A stretch of 64,000 nt of DNA from an uncultured Bacteroidales bacterium (GCA_946011725.1 CAMGBT010000003.1:1-64000), one strand, 5' to 3'. Counted from the stretch's first letter, positions 9,791-19,826 are shown. Numbers and translations: made by a program. The notes: generated by a model not told the origin, from the sequence alone.

Positions 9791-9829
9791 CGCCGCCCCG
9801 CCGCTTTCCGCGGCGGGCGGGGGCGGCGG
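9791..9829 (-). terminator. GC-rich hairpin downstream of the PurF-like gene
   Basis: CCGCCGCCCCGCCGC-tttcc-GCGGCGGGcgGGGGCGGCGG imperfect palindrome immediately after the stop. Confidence 0.6.
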
Positions 9830-11239
9830 TTAGAAGTGTGAGGAGCCGTCGAAGCAGTGGGTGCACACTTTGCACTTGGGCAGGCCGATGGCTTTGATGA
9901 GTGTTTCGATTGTGTTGAAGCGCAACGAGGTCAGCCCGAACCGGCGGCGTATTTCCTCGACCATGCGTTTGTAGCAGGGCGAGTCGGTGGTGGCGTACTC
10001 CTCGAGGCGGGCGTTGGCGTCGCCTTCGAACTGCTCGATGATGCGGCGGGTGATGAGTTCCATGTCGCTCTTGGAGGAGGTGAAGCCCACGAAGGGGCAG
10101 CCGTAGATCAGCGGCGGGCAGGCTATGCGCATGTGCACCTCGCGCGCGCCGCAGCTATAGAGCACGCCCACGTTGTCGCGCAGCTGGGTGCCTCGCACGA
10201 TGGAGTCGTCGCAGAACAGCACGCGTTTGTCCTTGAGCATGGCCGCGTTCGGGATGAGTTTCATCTTGGCCACCAGCGAGCGCATCGACTGGTTGGCGGG
10301 GGTGAAGCTGCGCGGCCAGGTGGGGGTGTACTTGGCGATGGCGCGGTGGTAAGGCACGCCCTTGCCCTCGGCGTATCCCAAGGCCATGCCCACGCCCGAA
10401 TCGGGAATGCCGCAGGCGCAGTCAACCTCCGACGGGTCGGTTTTACCCATCTCGAAGCCGCTGGCGAAGCGCACTTCCTCCACGTTGCGGCCTTCGTAGC
10501 ACGAAGTGGGGAAGCCGTAGTACACCCACAGGAACGAGCAGATTTGCATCTCCTGCTCCGGTGCGCGCAGTTGCTCGATGCCGTCGGGGCGCACGTGCAG
10601 AATCTCACCCGGACCCACGAAGCGGTCGATTTCGTAGTCCAAATTGGGGAACGACGACGACTCGCTCGACAGCGCGTAGGCGCCCTCTTTGCGGCCCACC
10701 ACGATGGGCGTGCGGCCCAAGCGGTCGCGGGCGGCGATGATGCCGTCCTCGGTGAGGATAAGCATTGAGCACGAGCCCTTTATGCTGCGGTACACGTTCT
10801 CGATACCTTCCACAAACGTCTTACCCTCGGTGATCAACAACGCCACAAGCTCCGTTTGGTTAGTGCAACCCGACGACAGCTCGGCGAAGTGATGGTTGGC
10901 ATCAAGAAGCCGCTTTTCCAATTCGTCGATGTTGCAGATTTTGGCAACTGTGACGATGGCGAAGCGGCCTAAGTGGGAATTGAAGATGATGGGTTGGGGG
11001 TCGGTGTCGGAGATGATTCCGATGCCCGAGTTGCCGGTGAATTTGGATAGTTCGTCCTCGAATTTGGTGCGAAAGTAGGTGCTTTCGAGGTTGTGGATTG
11101 AGCGGCGAAACTGACGGCTGTCGGCATCGTAGGTGGCCATACCGCCGCGGCGGGTGCCAAGGTGCGAATTGTAGTCAGTGCCGTAGAAAAGATCGGCCAC
11201 GCAGGCTTTGTGTGAAACAGTTCCGAAGAAACCTCCCAT
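9830..11239 (-). CDS. Amidophosphoribosyltransferase-like protein (PurF family) with an MGG N-terminus
   Basis: GTRRGGMATY, RDRLGRTPIVVGR, VLFCDDSIVRGTQLRDNV PRPP loop, C-terminal CKVCTHCFDG; residue 2 is Gly, not Cys. Confidence 0.88.
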   Translation of the reverse strand: MGGFFGTVSHKACVADLFYGTDYNSHLGTRRGGMATYDADSRQFRRSIHNLESTYFRTKFEDELSKFTGNSGIGIISDTDPQPIIFNSHLGRFAIVTVAKICNIDELEKRLLDANHHFAELSSGCTNQTELVALLITEGKTFVEGIENVYRSIKGSCSMLILTEDGIIAARDRLGRTPIVVGRKEGAYALSSESSSFPNLDYEIDRFVGPGEILHVRPDGIEQLRAPEQEMQICSFLWVYYGFPTSCYEGRNVEEVRFASGFEMGKTDPSEVDCACGIPDSGVGMALGYAEGKGVPYHRAIAKYTPTWPRSFTPANQSMRSLVAKMKLIPNAAMLKDKRVLFCDDSIVRGTQLRDNVGVLYSCGAREVHMRIACPPLIYGCPFVGFTSSKSDMELITRRIIEQFEGDANARLEEYATTDSPCYKRMVEEIRRRFGLTSLRFNTIETLIKAIGLPKCKVCTHCFDGSSHF

Positions 11240-11316
11240 ATTGGTTGAATTTTGTTGGCGTTATTATTAATGTGGTGCAAAGTTACGAAAAAATGGCGAC
11301 ACGGCCAAGCGCCGGA

Positions 11317-12474
11317 CTATTTAAAGTTGTCGGCAAAGTCGTTGATGTATTGGAACAGCCGACGGTGGGCGTCGGTGAGCTGCTGGTTGCGGCGAGCCAT
11401 AACTCGCTGAGCTACAGCAAAGAACTCGTTGAGATTGACATTGTCGAAGCCGGCGGTGCCGCCCTTGGTGAACGAGGGGATGAACACGCGCGGCATACCC
11501 TCGCTGATGATGTTGCAGCCCACGCCGATGACGGTGGCGGTGTTGAACGAGGTGTTGATGGCCGACTTGCTGTGGTCGCCCATGATGAGGCCGCAGAACT
11601 GCAGGCCGGTGCGAAGGAAACGTCCCGCGGGATAGTTCCACAGCTTGACCTCGGTGTAGTCGTTCTTGAGGTTGGAGGCGGTGGTGCCGCCGCCCAGGTT
11701 ACACCATTGGCCGATGACGGCGTTGCCCAAGAACCCGTCGTGGGCCTTGTTGGAGAAGCCCCACATCACCACGTTATTGAGCTCGCCGCCCACCTTGCAA
11801 TGCGGGCCGAGGGTTGTAGCGCCGTAGATTCGCGCGCCCATGTTCACCTGCGCATGCTCGCACAGGGCGATTGGCCCGCGCAAGTGGCAACCCTCCATCA
11901 CCACGGCATCGCGGCCGATGTACACCGGTCCTTGGCGCAGGTTGATGGTGGCGCACTCGATGGTGGCGCCTTCCTCGATGAACAGCTGCGAGCGGTCGCC
12001 CAAGACAGTGTTCGACTCGTCGATGGGTGCGGACGTCCTACCCGCCGTTATGCGGTCAAAGTCCATCTTGAGCACGCGGTCGTTGAGGGTGAAGATGTCG
12101 TAGACGTGTTGCAATGCCAACACCTCGCCGTGGTAGTCGACCGTGGCGGTGGGGTCGGCACCGCGGTATGCGATTTCAACCTCTCCGGCCACCAAGCGCT
12201 GCCCGGGAGCGAGCGCCGACACAGCCGCTGCGATTTCAGCCGTGGCCACCACGTTGCCGGCCACATACAGCGTGCTGCCGTCCACATGCTCCGGCGCCGG
12301 AAACAGCTCGCGCAAATACTCCGCCGAGCCCCAAGCATAATTGCCCGGCAAAAAAGCCTGCCAACGTTCAGCCATTGTGGAAATGCCCACGCGGATATCG
12401 CCCACCGGACGAGTGTAAGTAATCGGAAGAAGATTGGGGCTCACATGCCCCGGATCATATACTACGATGCACAT
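11317..12474 (-). CDS. GlmU-like putative sugar nucleotidyltransferase, paralog 2
   Basis: 385 aa, colinear and strongly similar by eye to the product of 2130-3287. Confidence 0.85.
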   Translation of the reverse strand: MCIVVYDPGHVSPNLLPITYTRPVGDIRVGISTMAERWQAFLPGNYAWGSAEYLRELFPAPEHVDGSTLYVAGNVVATAEIAAAVSALAPGQRLVAGEVEIAYRGADPTATVDYHGEVLALQHVYDIFTLNDRVLKMDFDRITAGRTSAPIDESNTVLGDRSQLFIEEGATIECATINLRQGPVYIGRDAVVMEGCHLRGPIALCEHAQVNMGARIYGATTLGPHCKVGGELNNVVMWGFSNKAHDGFLGNAVIGQWCNLGGGTTASNLKNDYTEVKLWNYPAGRFLRTGLQFCGLIMGDHSKSAINTSFNTATVIGVGCNIISEGMPRVFIPSFTKGGTAGFDNVNLNEFFAVAQRVMARRNQQLTDAHRRLFQYINDFADNFK

Positions 12475-12595
12475 ATTTTATCAAAATTAGACAGCGGCCG
12501 GCATTGGCCGCCTGAATCACAGTGCAAAATTACGAAAAAATCCCCGAAAAACGCCCGTTCTTGGAAAAAAATTTGGTAGGGTGACAAAAAATGCT

Positions 12596-12603
12596 TAACT
12601 TTG
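12596..12603 (+). promoter_or_regulatory. Bacteroidetes-type promoter of tRNA-Leu
   Basis: TTG-N20-TAACTTTG ending ~15 nt before the mature tRNA. Confidence 0.75.
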
Positions 12604-12617
12604 CACTCGCTTAGGCC

Positions 12618-12701
12618 GCCCGAATGGTGGAATGGTAGACACGAGGGACTTAAAATCCCTTGGCCATTGCGGCTGTGCGGGTTCGAGTCCCGCTTCGGGC
12701 A
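12618..12701 (+). tRNA. tRNA-Leu (UAA anticodon)
   Basis: GCCCGAATGGTGGAATGGTAGACACGAGGGACTTAAAATCCCTTGGCC..GGTTCGAGTCCCGCTTCGGGCA; acceptor stem GCCCGAA/TTCGGGC, long variable arm, CCA not encoded. Confidence 0.95.
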
Positions 12702-12761
12702 CAGCGGAGGCTGCAACCAATCGGTTGCGGCCTCCGCTGCGTTTGCGCCCAGTCCACCGGC

Positions 12762-12802
12762 GCGCAGCCTTTTTGCACCTGCTCCGAGCTCTTGCTCGGG
12801 CG
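12762..12802 (-). repeat. Dispersed double-hairpin intergenic repeat, copy
   Basis: Reverse complement reads GCCCGAGCAAGAGCTCGGAGCAGGTGCAAAAAGGCT: CCGAGC-aaga-GCTCGG plus GGAGC..GCT. Confidence 0.85.
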
Positions 12803-12894
12803 TGCGGCGGGCGGTTTTTTTAGATTGGGGCGAAAAATGTTGCGGATTTGGGGAATTATTGCTATATTTGCCGAAAATTCTTTTTAACTGTAAT

Positions 12895-13122
12895 ATGATA
12901 ATGAATATGATGGCTTTCTTGGGCAATCTGCGTGGATTTGAGTGGATAATCATCCTTGTGGTGGTGTTGCTGCTGTTTGGCGGCAAAAAGATACCGGAGT
13001 TGATGCGCGGCATCGGCAAGGGTGTGCACTCGTTTAAGCAGGGGCTCAACGAGGCACGCGAGGAAATCAATAAGCCTGTAAAGGGCGAAGACGAGCAGAA
13101 GCCAACGGAGCAAAAGAAGTAA
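12895..13122 (+). CDS. tatA: Sec-independent translocase TatA/E family
   Basis: [37 protein letters not shown]. Confidence 0.93.
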   Translation: MIMNMMAFLGNLRGFEWIIILVVVLLLFGGKKIPELMRGIGKGVHSFKQGLNEAREEINKPVKGEDEQKPTEQKK

Positions 13123-13125
13123 GTT

Positions 13126-13917
13126 TTGGCTCAGAAGGAGATGTCGTTTTGGGAGCACTTGGACGCGTTGCGACGGGTGCTGTTCCGCATAGCCGCCGTG
13201 GTGTTTATCTTCGGCATAGCGGCATTTTGCTTCATGCCGTGGATATTTGATCACGTGGTGATGGGTCCGTGTCATGCGTCCTTCCCCACCTACCGCTTGT
13301 TAGAGCGCTTAGGCGGCCTGGGCATCTTAGCGCCTGAAGGGGCCTCGTTGGAGTTCCAACCGGAGTTGATCACCACCGAGTTGGCCAGCCAGTTTTTCAT
13401 GCACGTGTCGGCCTCGTGTTGGGCGGCCGCCATCGCCGCTTTTCCGGTGATTATCTACCAGTTGTGGAGCTTCATCGCGCCGGGGTTGTACGCCCACGAG
13501 CGACGCGGGGCGGTGCGCGCATTCTTCGCCGGCAACTTTATGTTCTACATCGGCGCATCGGTGGGTTACTTCGTGGTGTTCCCGCTGGCGCTGCGTTTTT
13601 TGGCCACTTATAGTCTGAGCAGCGTGATTCATCCGATGATCACGTTGGAATCGTATATGGACAACTTCTTCATGCTCCTGCTGGCCATGGGGGCAGTGTT
13701 CGAACTGCCCTTGGTGGCATGGCTTTTGGGCAAAGCCGGGCTTCTCACCCGCCGCTTCTTCAGCCGCTGGCGACGCCACGCCATCGTGGTGCTGCTCATC
13801 GCCGCTGCCTTGATCACCCCCACCGGCGACCCGTTCACCCTGTCGGTGGTGTTCTTCCCGCTGTACATCCTGTGGGAGTTCGGTGCCCTGCTCGTGCCCA
13901 AATCCACCCCTGAATAA
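13126..13917 (+). CDS. tatC: Sec-independent translocase TatC (TTG start likely)
   Basis: (M)AQKEMSFWEHLDALRRVLFRIAAV...; VFELPLVAWLLGKAGLLT; TPTGDPFTL. Confidence 0.95.
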   Translation: MAQKEMSFWEHLDALRRVLFRIAAVVFIFGIAAFCFMPWIFDHVVMGPCHASFPTYRLLERLGGLGILAPEGASLEFQPELITTELASQFFMHVSASCWAAAIAAFPVIIYQLWSFIAPGLYAHERRGAVRAFFAGNFMFYIGASVGYFVVFPLALRFLATYSLSSVIHPMITLESYMDNFFMLLLAMGAVFELPLVAWLLGKAGLLTRRFFSRWRRHAIVVLLIAAALITPTGDPFTLSVVFFPLYILWEFGALLVPKSTPE

Positions 13918-13948
13918 GCATTAACTACCTAACTCTAATACCTGATAC

Positions 13949-15118
13949 TTGATGAAAAGAATTGGCTTACTTCCACGCATCCTGATTGCCATTGTCCTTG
14001 GCATTGGCGCGGGGTTCATCCTGCCGGAATGGGCGGGACGTATCTTCGCCACGTTCAATGGCATTTTCTCGGAATTTCTGTCGTTTATCATCCCGCTGCT
14101 GATTTTGGGACTGGTGGCGCCGGCGATTGCCGATTTGGGCAAGAGCGCGGGGCGGATGCTGCTGGTGACGGTGGCCATAGCCTACGTGATGAGCGTGGCG
14201 GTGGGATTGTTCACCTACGGAGTGTCGTGCTTCACCTTCCCGAGCATAGTGGAGGCGGGCGCGGTGAGCAGCGGGGCGGCGCGTGAACTCACCTGCTACT
14301 TCTCGCTTGAAATCCCGCCGGTGATGACGGTGATGACCGCACTGGTGTTGGCTTTCACCCTCGGGCTGGGCGCGGCGCGCTTGGAGCAGGGCGGCCTGCG
14401 GCGCGGTCTCGATGATTTGCGCAAGGTGATCGTGATGGTTATCACCCACGTGCTGATACCGCTACTGCCGCTCTATATCTTCGGCATCTTCATGAACATC
14501 GCCTACAGCTGCACCGCCGGCACGGTGATTGCCACTTTCGCCGGCATTATTGGCGTGATAATAGCCCTGCAAGTGGTGGTGCTGTTGCTGCAATTCTCCA
14601 TCGCCTCGCTGTTCAGCGGGCTCAACCCGCTGAAAGCCTTGTGGCGGATGTTGCCGGCTTACTTCACGGCCTTGGGCACGCAGTCGTCCGCGGCCACCAT
14701 TCCGGTGACCTTGCGCCAGACCATCTCGCTCGGCGTGGACCCCAACGTGGCGGGTTTTACGGTACCGTTATGCGCCACCATCCACATGTCGGGTTCGATC
14801 ATGAAGATAGTGTCGTGTTCGATAGCCATTTTGATGCTCTCGGGCGGCGACTACTCCTTCGGACTGTACGCCGGCTTCATTGCCATGTTGGCCATCACCA
14901 TAGTGGCGGCTCCGGGTGTGCCCGGCGGCGCCATCATGGCCTCGTTAGGATTACTTAGCTCCATGTTGGGCTTCTCTGATGCCGACAACGCGCTGATGAT
15001 AGCCATCTACATCGCCATCGACAGCTTCGGCACCGCCTGCAATATCACCGGCGATGCCGCCATAGCCCAAATCGTCGACCGCCTCTTCCGCGGTCGAGCG
15101 GTGAAGGCTTTAGCTTGA
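13949..15118 (+). CDS. Dicarboxylate/amino acid:cation symporter
   Basis: ALGTQSSAATIPVTLRQTISLGVDPNVAGFTVPLCATIHMSGS; AAPGVPGGAIMAS. Confidence 0.9.
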   Translation: MMKRIGLLPRILIAIVLGIGAGFILPEWAGRIFATFNGIFSEFLSFIIPLLILGLVAPAIADLGKSAGRMLLVTVAIAYVMSVAVGLFTYGVSCFTFPSIVEAGAVSSGAARELTCYFSLEIPPVMTVMTALVLAFTLGLGAARLEQGGLRRGLDDLRKVIVMVITHVLIPLLPLYIFGIFMNIAYSCTAGTVIATFAGIIGVIIALQVVVLLLQFSIASLFSGLNPLKALWRMLPAYFTALGTQSSAATIPVTLRQTISLGVDPNVAGFTVPLCATIHMSGSIMKIVSCSIAILMLSGGDYSFGLYAGFIAMLAITIVAAPGVPGGAIMASLGLLSSMLGFSDADNALMIAIYIAIDSFGTACNITGDAAIAQIVDRLFRGRAVKALA

Positions 15119-15163
15119 ATCTTCAAACCGTTACGCAATTTTAAACCGTTACACAATTATATC

Positions 15164-18100
15164 ATGAAAACACTACTGAAATTATTGCTGATAGCCGCGA
15201 TATTGTGCGGCTCGGCATGGGATGCTTCGGCCCTCAAGCGCGAGTTTCGCTCGGTGTGGATGGCCGGTATGGGCATTGACTGGCCTCACACCACCGGCAC
15301 CACGCCCGAAGCACAAGCTGCGGCCAAGAAAGAACTGACTGATTACCTTGATTCGTATCAACGCGAAAACTTCACCGGCGTGTGCATCCACGTGCGGCCG
15401 CTGGCCGACGCCTTCTACCGCTCCACCTTGGAGCCGTGGAGCGCTTCGGTGTCGGGCAAACGCGGCGTCGACCCGGGCTGGGACCCGCTGGGGTTCGCCG
15501 TGGAAGAATGTCACAAGCGCGGCTTGGAATGCTACGCGTGGGTAAACCCCTTCCGCATCACAGCCTCCGGCGCCACCTACACCGACAGCTTCTACAAGCA
15601 GTGGGAAGCCAACGGCTGGATTCTCACCTCCGGCGACTGGAAGATCTTCAACCCCGCGCTGGAAGGCGCTCGCCAACACAGTCTCGATGTCATCAAGGAA
15701 ATCTACACCAACTACGCCATCGACGGCCTGCTGTTCGACGACTACTTCTACCCCGGCTCGGGCATGGCGTCCGACTCCTCGGCCGGCGACTACCAACAGT
15801 GGAAAGACTCCGGCACCACCATGAGCATAGCCGACTGGCGTCGCAATAATGTAAACACCTTTGTAAAAGCCGTTTACGACCAAATCCAAGCTGACCGCCC
15901 CGATATGCGCTTCGGCATCGGTCCGGCCGGTGTGAGCGGCACATCGGCACCGGAGTACGGCCTCAGCGGCCCGGGTGTGGGCAGCGACTGGCCTTACAGC
16001 AAGATTTACTGCGACCCGTTGGCCTGGATGGCCGACGGCTCCATCGACTTCATCGCGCCGCAGATTTACTGGTCGCGCGACAACGCATCGGCGCCGTACA
16101 CCCCGCTGTGCCAGTGGTGGAGCATGGTGGCCAACCACTTCGGCATCCACAACTATGTGAGCATCGCCGCTTACAAGGTGACCACCGACGAATTCGGCGG
16201 CAACAACTCCGAAGGCTACTCGGAAATCGCCGAGCAGGTGAGCTTGTGCCGCGCCTACGCGGGCGAGAGCAACGCTCCCGGCCAAATCTATTACAGCGCT
16301 CGCTTCATCGATGGCCCGTCGTACCGCGGCATGGGCGATTACCTGTTGGAGCATCGCTACACCACCCCGGTGCTATCGCCGGCGGTGACGTGGAAAGATC
16401 ACCCCACCTACGCGGCCGTAGATGCCGCCCGCCTCACTGACGGCAAGCTCGTGTGGAGCGCACCGGAGGCCGAGGAGCAGGCTATCATCCGCTACTCCGT
16501 GTACGCTATTCCCCTGAGTGTGAACTATGACCAAGCCATGGCCGAGGACGGCGACGGCATCGACGGCCAATACCTCTTGGGCGTGACCTACGAGCCGAGC
16601 TACACGCTTCCGGCCGAGGTGCAGGGCCGCTTCTGGTACGCCGTGTGCGTGCTCGACGGCTACTCCATAGAGTACGCGCCCGCCTTGGTCAACTACAGCG
16701 GCGAGCAGTCGGGCAAGCCCGAGTTGCTCACACCCACCACCGACGGCACTGTGGCCGACTGGGACTTCACCATGACCTGGACCGAGGTGCCCGGCGCCAC
16801 TTACACCGCCCAAATCGCCCGCGACGTCAACTTCGCTTCCATCATCTTGGAGCAGAAGGACATCACCGCCACATCGGCCACCTTCGCTTTGGACAAGTTC
16901 AACAATAACACGCTGAGCTACTGCCGCGTAGTGGCTTCCGAGCCGTCAAAATTGGTCACCCCCTCCGAGGTGCGCTCGTTCTACTCGCCTACTCGCACCA
17001 CCCCCGCCCAGCCGGCGCTGCTCAACCACGTGGACGGCGAAATCGTCAGCGACAGCCACACCACATTCGCCTGGGAGGCGGTTCAAGATGCTGAAACTTA
17101 CATCGTGATGATTGCGCGCGAGGGCGACTTCTTCAACCCGGTGTTCAAGAAGTCGATCAAAGCCCCGACCACTGAAATCACTCTGCCCACTGCCTCGTTA
17201 GGCTACGGCTCGTTCGCTTGGCGCGTGTGGGCTTACGGCAGCCGCTTCAACTCCGTGGGATCCGACAACGGGCTGTTCTCCATCGTCGAACCGGCGACGG
17301 GCAGCTACGAACAGGGCTACACCATCGCCACCGACCCGGCTGAGTATGCCGCCGCTTCGGGTTGCAGCATCGAAAGCCTGTGGATGCGGTCCACCGCCTT
17401 GGGCAACATTGCATTCGACTCCGACGGCTCGCTCAACCGCAGCATGGCCGCCTCGCGCGACTTCGTGTTCATCGCAGGCCGCTCGGCCAACGCCGAGGAT
17501 GCCGACATCTACATCGACCAATACAGCCTGCGCACCGGCGAACACCTGCGCCGCATCGCCCTCAGCGACGAGGGCAAGGTGCCCTCGCTGCCGTGCAACA
17601 CGGTGCTGCTCGACGAGGCCGGACACCTGTGCATCGCCAACCAAACCACCAAATCCACATCCAATCATATCTTCCTGTATCAGGTGGAGTTAGGCACCGG
17701 CCAACTCTCCCTGTTGGCTGACTTGCGCGGCTCCAAAACCGTGGTGACTCGCATTGACCACATAGCACTGTACGGCGACGTAACCTCAAGCGAATACTAT
17801 GTGTTCGGCGCCGTGTCGGGCAAGGGCCACGTGGCTCGCTGGACCGTCACAGATGAAGAGGGCGTGGACCCCGTGTGCGAGGTGATCAAGGTCAGCGAGT
17901 TCGCCTCCGGCGCATCCACCTTCGGCACCGCACCCATCATCTATGCCCTCGACGAAGATTGGTACATCGTCGATGGCGGCAACACCGCACCGGCCATGTA
18001 CTCGTTCAGCGATAACAAGCTGTTGGCCAAGGCATTCGACCAGTCGCAACCGGTGGCCGTAAGCGAAAACGGCTTCTCCGTGGGCGACTTCGGCCAAGAA

Positions 18101-18538
18101 ACCATTGCCGCATATCCGTGCACCGCTCCGGCTGACGGCGCTCAGTTCGCCATAGCCAACATCAGCGAGGTGCCCACCCTGCTGTGGACCGTGCCCGCCG
18201 CCGGCTTAGGCACCACCAATTCCGGCACCAATGCCGCGCCCACCGCCCTGGTGGAAGCATCCGACGGCACCCTCATAGCGGTGGTCTACAGCCCTGGCAA
18301 CGGCCTGGCCGCCTACCGCATCACCGACGGCGCAGGCGTTGCGGACATCACCACCGACACCGTGAGCTATCGTCTTGACGGCCTGACACTTACCCTCAGC
18401 CAACCCGCCACCGTGGAGATCTACACCGCCGCCGGCCAACTGCTCACCCACACCACGCCCGCCCGCGCCACCCTCCCCTCCCCGGGCCGCTACAACGCCA
18501 TCATCAACGGCCGCGCCCACAAGCTGCTCGTCCGCTAA
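15164..18538 (+). CDS. Secreted glycosyl hydrolase-like 10 (GHL10/DUF187, YddW-type) protein with C-terminal extensions
   Basis: Signal peptide; KREFRSVWMAGMGIDWPHTTGT; AWVNPFRIT; IDGLLFDDYFYP; WRRNNVNTFVKAVYDQI; sorting-like C-terminus. Confidence 0.85.
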   Translation: MKTLLKLLLIAAILCGSAWDASALKREFRSVWMAGMGIDWPHTTGTTPEAQAAAKKELTDYLDSYQRENFTGVCIHVRPLADAFYRSTLEPWSASVSGKRGVDPGWDPLGFAVEECHKRGLECYAWVNPFRITASGATYTDSFYKQWEANGWILTSGDWKIFNPALEGARQHSLDVIKEIYTNYAIDGLLFDDYFYPGSGMASDSSAGDYQQWKDSGTTMSIADWRRNNVNTFVKAVYDQIQADRPDMRFGIGPAGVSGTSAPEYGLSGPGVGSDWPYSKIYCDPLAWMADGSIDFIAPQIYWSRDNASAPYTPLCQWWSMVANHFGIHNYVSIAAYKVTTDEFGGNNSEGYSEIAEQVSLCRAYAGESNAPGQIYYSARFIDGPSYRGMGDYLLEHRYTTPVLSPAVTWKDHPTYAAVDAARLTDGKLVWSAPEAEEQAIIRYSVYAIPLSVNYDQAMAEDGDGIDGQYLLGVTYEPSYTLPAEVQGRFWYAVCVLDGYSIEYAPALVNYSGEQSGKPELLTPTTDGTVADWDFTMTWTEVPGATYTAQIARDVNFASIILEQKDITATSATFALDKFNNNTLSYCRVVASEPSKLVTPSEVRSFYSPTRTTPAQPALLNHVDGEIVSDSHTTFAWEAVQDAETYIVMIAREGDFFNPVFKKSIKAPTTEITLPTASLGYGSFAWRVWAYGSRFNSVGSDNGLFSIVEPATGSYEQGYTIATDPAEYAAASGCSIESLWMRSTALGNIAFDSDGSLNRSMAASRDFVFIAGRSANAEDADIYIDQYSLRTGEHLRRIALSDEGKVPSLPCNTVLLDEAGHLCIANQTTKSTSNHIFLYQVELGTGQLSLLADLRGSKTVVTRIDHIALYGDVTSSEYYVFGAVSGKGHVARWTVTDEEGVDPVCEVIKVSEFASGASTFGTAPIIYALDEDWYIVDGGNTAPAMYSFSDNKLLAKAFDQSQPVAVSENGFSVGDFGQETIAAYPCTAPADGAQFAIANISEVPTLLWTVPAAGLGTTNSGTNAAPTALVEASDGTLIAVVYSPGNGLAAYRITDGAGVADITTDTVSYRLDGLTLTLSQPATVEIYTAAGQLLTHTTPARATLPSPGRYNAIINGRAHKLLVR

Positions 18539-18557
18539 CGACCCGCCCCGCCCGCCT

Positions 18558-18604
18558 GCCCGAGCAAGAGCTCGGAGCAGGTGCAAAAAGGCTCCGCCCG
18601 CGCG
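18558..18604 (+). repeat. Dispersed double-hairpin intergenic repeat, copy
   Basis: GCCCGAGCAAGAGCTCGGAGCAGGTGCAAAAAGGCTCCGCCCGCGC. Confidence 0.9.
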
Positions 18605-18818
18605 CTACTCCGCCAAGGCTCGGCGCAGCGAAGCGCCCGCCGCAGTGCGGTTCAGTGGCGAGGCGGAAGCCGAGCGGCGCGGAAGCGCCCCGCCCCCGCG
18701 CCCGTCCTGCCGCTTGCTGGGCACCTGCCCTGCGCGCCCGCCGTGTCGCTGAAAAAATCTGCGGATTTGGGGTGAAAATTTGGCGAAGATTTTGTAACTT
18801 TGCAGAAAATTTTTGCTA

Positions 18819-19826
18819 ATGGATGTAGATACGCGATATATGGCTCGGGCGCTGCAGTTGGCGGCGGCCGGAATGGGCAATGCCTCGCCCAACCCGATGG
18901 TTGGGACGGTGGTGGTGGCTGCGGATGGTACAATCATCGGCGAGGGCTATCACCGGCGCTGCGGCGGGCCGCATGCTGAGGTCAACGCCATCGCGTCGGT
19001 GCGCCGACGCGAGCTGTTGGCGCAATCCACAGTGTACGTTACCCTCGAACCGTGTTCGCACTATGGCAAGACGCCGCCCTGCGCCAAGTTGCTGATTGAG
19101 AGCAATGTACGGCGGGTGGTGGTGGGTGCAGCCGACCCCTTTCCGCAGGTATCGGGCCGCGGGGTGGCCATGCTGCGCGCCGCCGGCATTGAAGTGGTGG
19201 AAGGGGTGCTGGAGGATGAATGCCGCGCTTTGAACGCGCGGTTTATGACCGCTCACACCTTGCAGCGGCCGTGGGTCACCCTCAAATGGGCGCAGAGTGC
19301 CGACGGCTTCCTCGACGACGACCGTCCGGACGGCCATCCCTACCGCTTCTCCAACGCGCTCACCGCGTTGACCGCCCACCGTCTGCGAGCTCTCCACGAC
19401 GCCATCTTGGTGGGCAGCGGCACCATCTTGGCCGACCACCCGCGCTTGGACTGCCGTTGCTGGCCCGGACACAATCCTCAACCGGTGGTGCTCGACCGCA
19501 GCCGCCGCCTGTGCGCGGGCGACTTCTCCACCGCCGTGCCGCCCATGGTGCTGGGGTGCACCGACTTGGCCGACGACCTGCGCGAGCTCTACCGCCGCGG
19601 CATCACCTCGGTGCTGGTGGAAGGCGGCAGCCGCATCCTTGCCGAGTTTGTGGCGGCCGATTTGTGGGACGCGGCACGGGTGGAAACTGCTCCTGTGCGC
19701 TTTGCCAATCACGGCCGGGCCGCAGCCCCCACCCTACCCTGCGCTCCGGTGAAAACCGTCCGAATCGAAGGCAATCGCATCGACTTTTTCGCCCGAAATT
19801 ACCCCGAGTCCGTTAAAAACCTATAA
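18819..19826 (+). CDS. ribD: Riboflavin biosynthesis bifunctional deaminase/reductase RibD
   Basis: MARALQLAAAGMGNASPNPMVGTVVV, GPHAEVNAI, TLEPCSHYGKTPPCAKLLIES; TAACTTTG promoter upstream. Confidence 0.95.
   Translation: MDVDTRYMARALQLAAAGMGNASPNPMVGTVVVAADGTIIGEGYHRRCGGPHAEVNAIASVRRRELLAQSTVYVTLEPCSHYGKTPPCAKLLIESNVRRVVVGAADPFPQVSGRGVAMLRAAGIEVVEGVLEDECRALNARFMTAHTLQRPWVTLKWAQSADGFLDDDRPDGHPYRFSNALTALTAHRLRALHDAILVGSGTILADHPRLDCRCWPGHNPQPVVLDRSRRLCAGDFSTAVPPMVLGCTDLADDLRELYRRGITSVLVEGGSRILAEFVAADLWDAARVETAPVRFANHGRAAAPTLPCAPVKTVRIEGNRIDFFARNYPESVKNL

Noticed and set aside
11098-12579. 493-aa plus-strand ORF opposite the GlmU-like paralog
   Set aside because: Antisense shadow of 11317-12474 and the purF-like 5' end; low-complexity composition and no recognisable domain.
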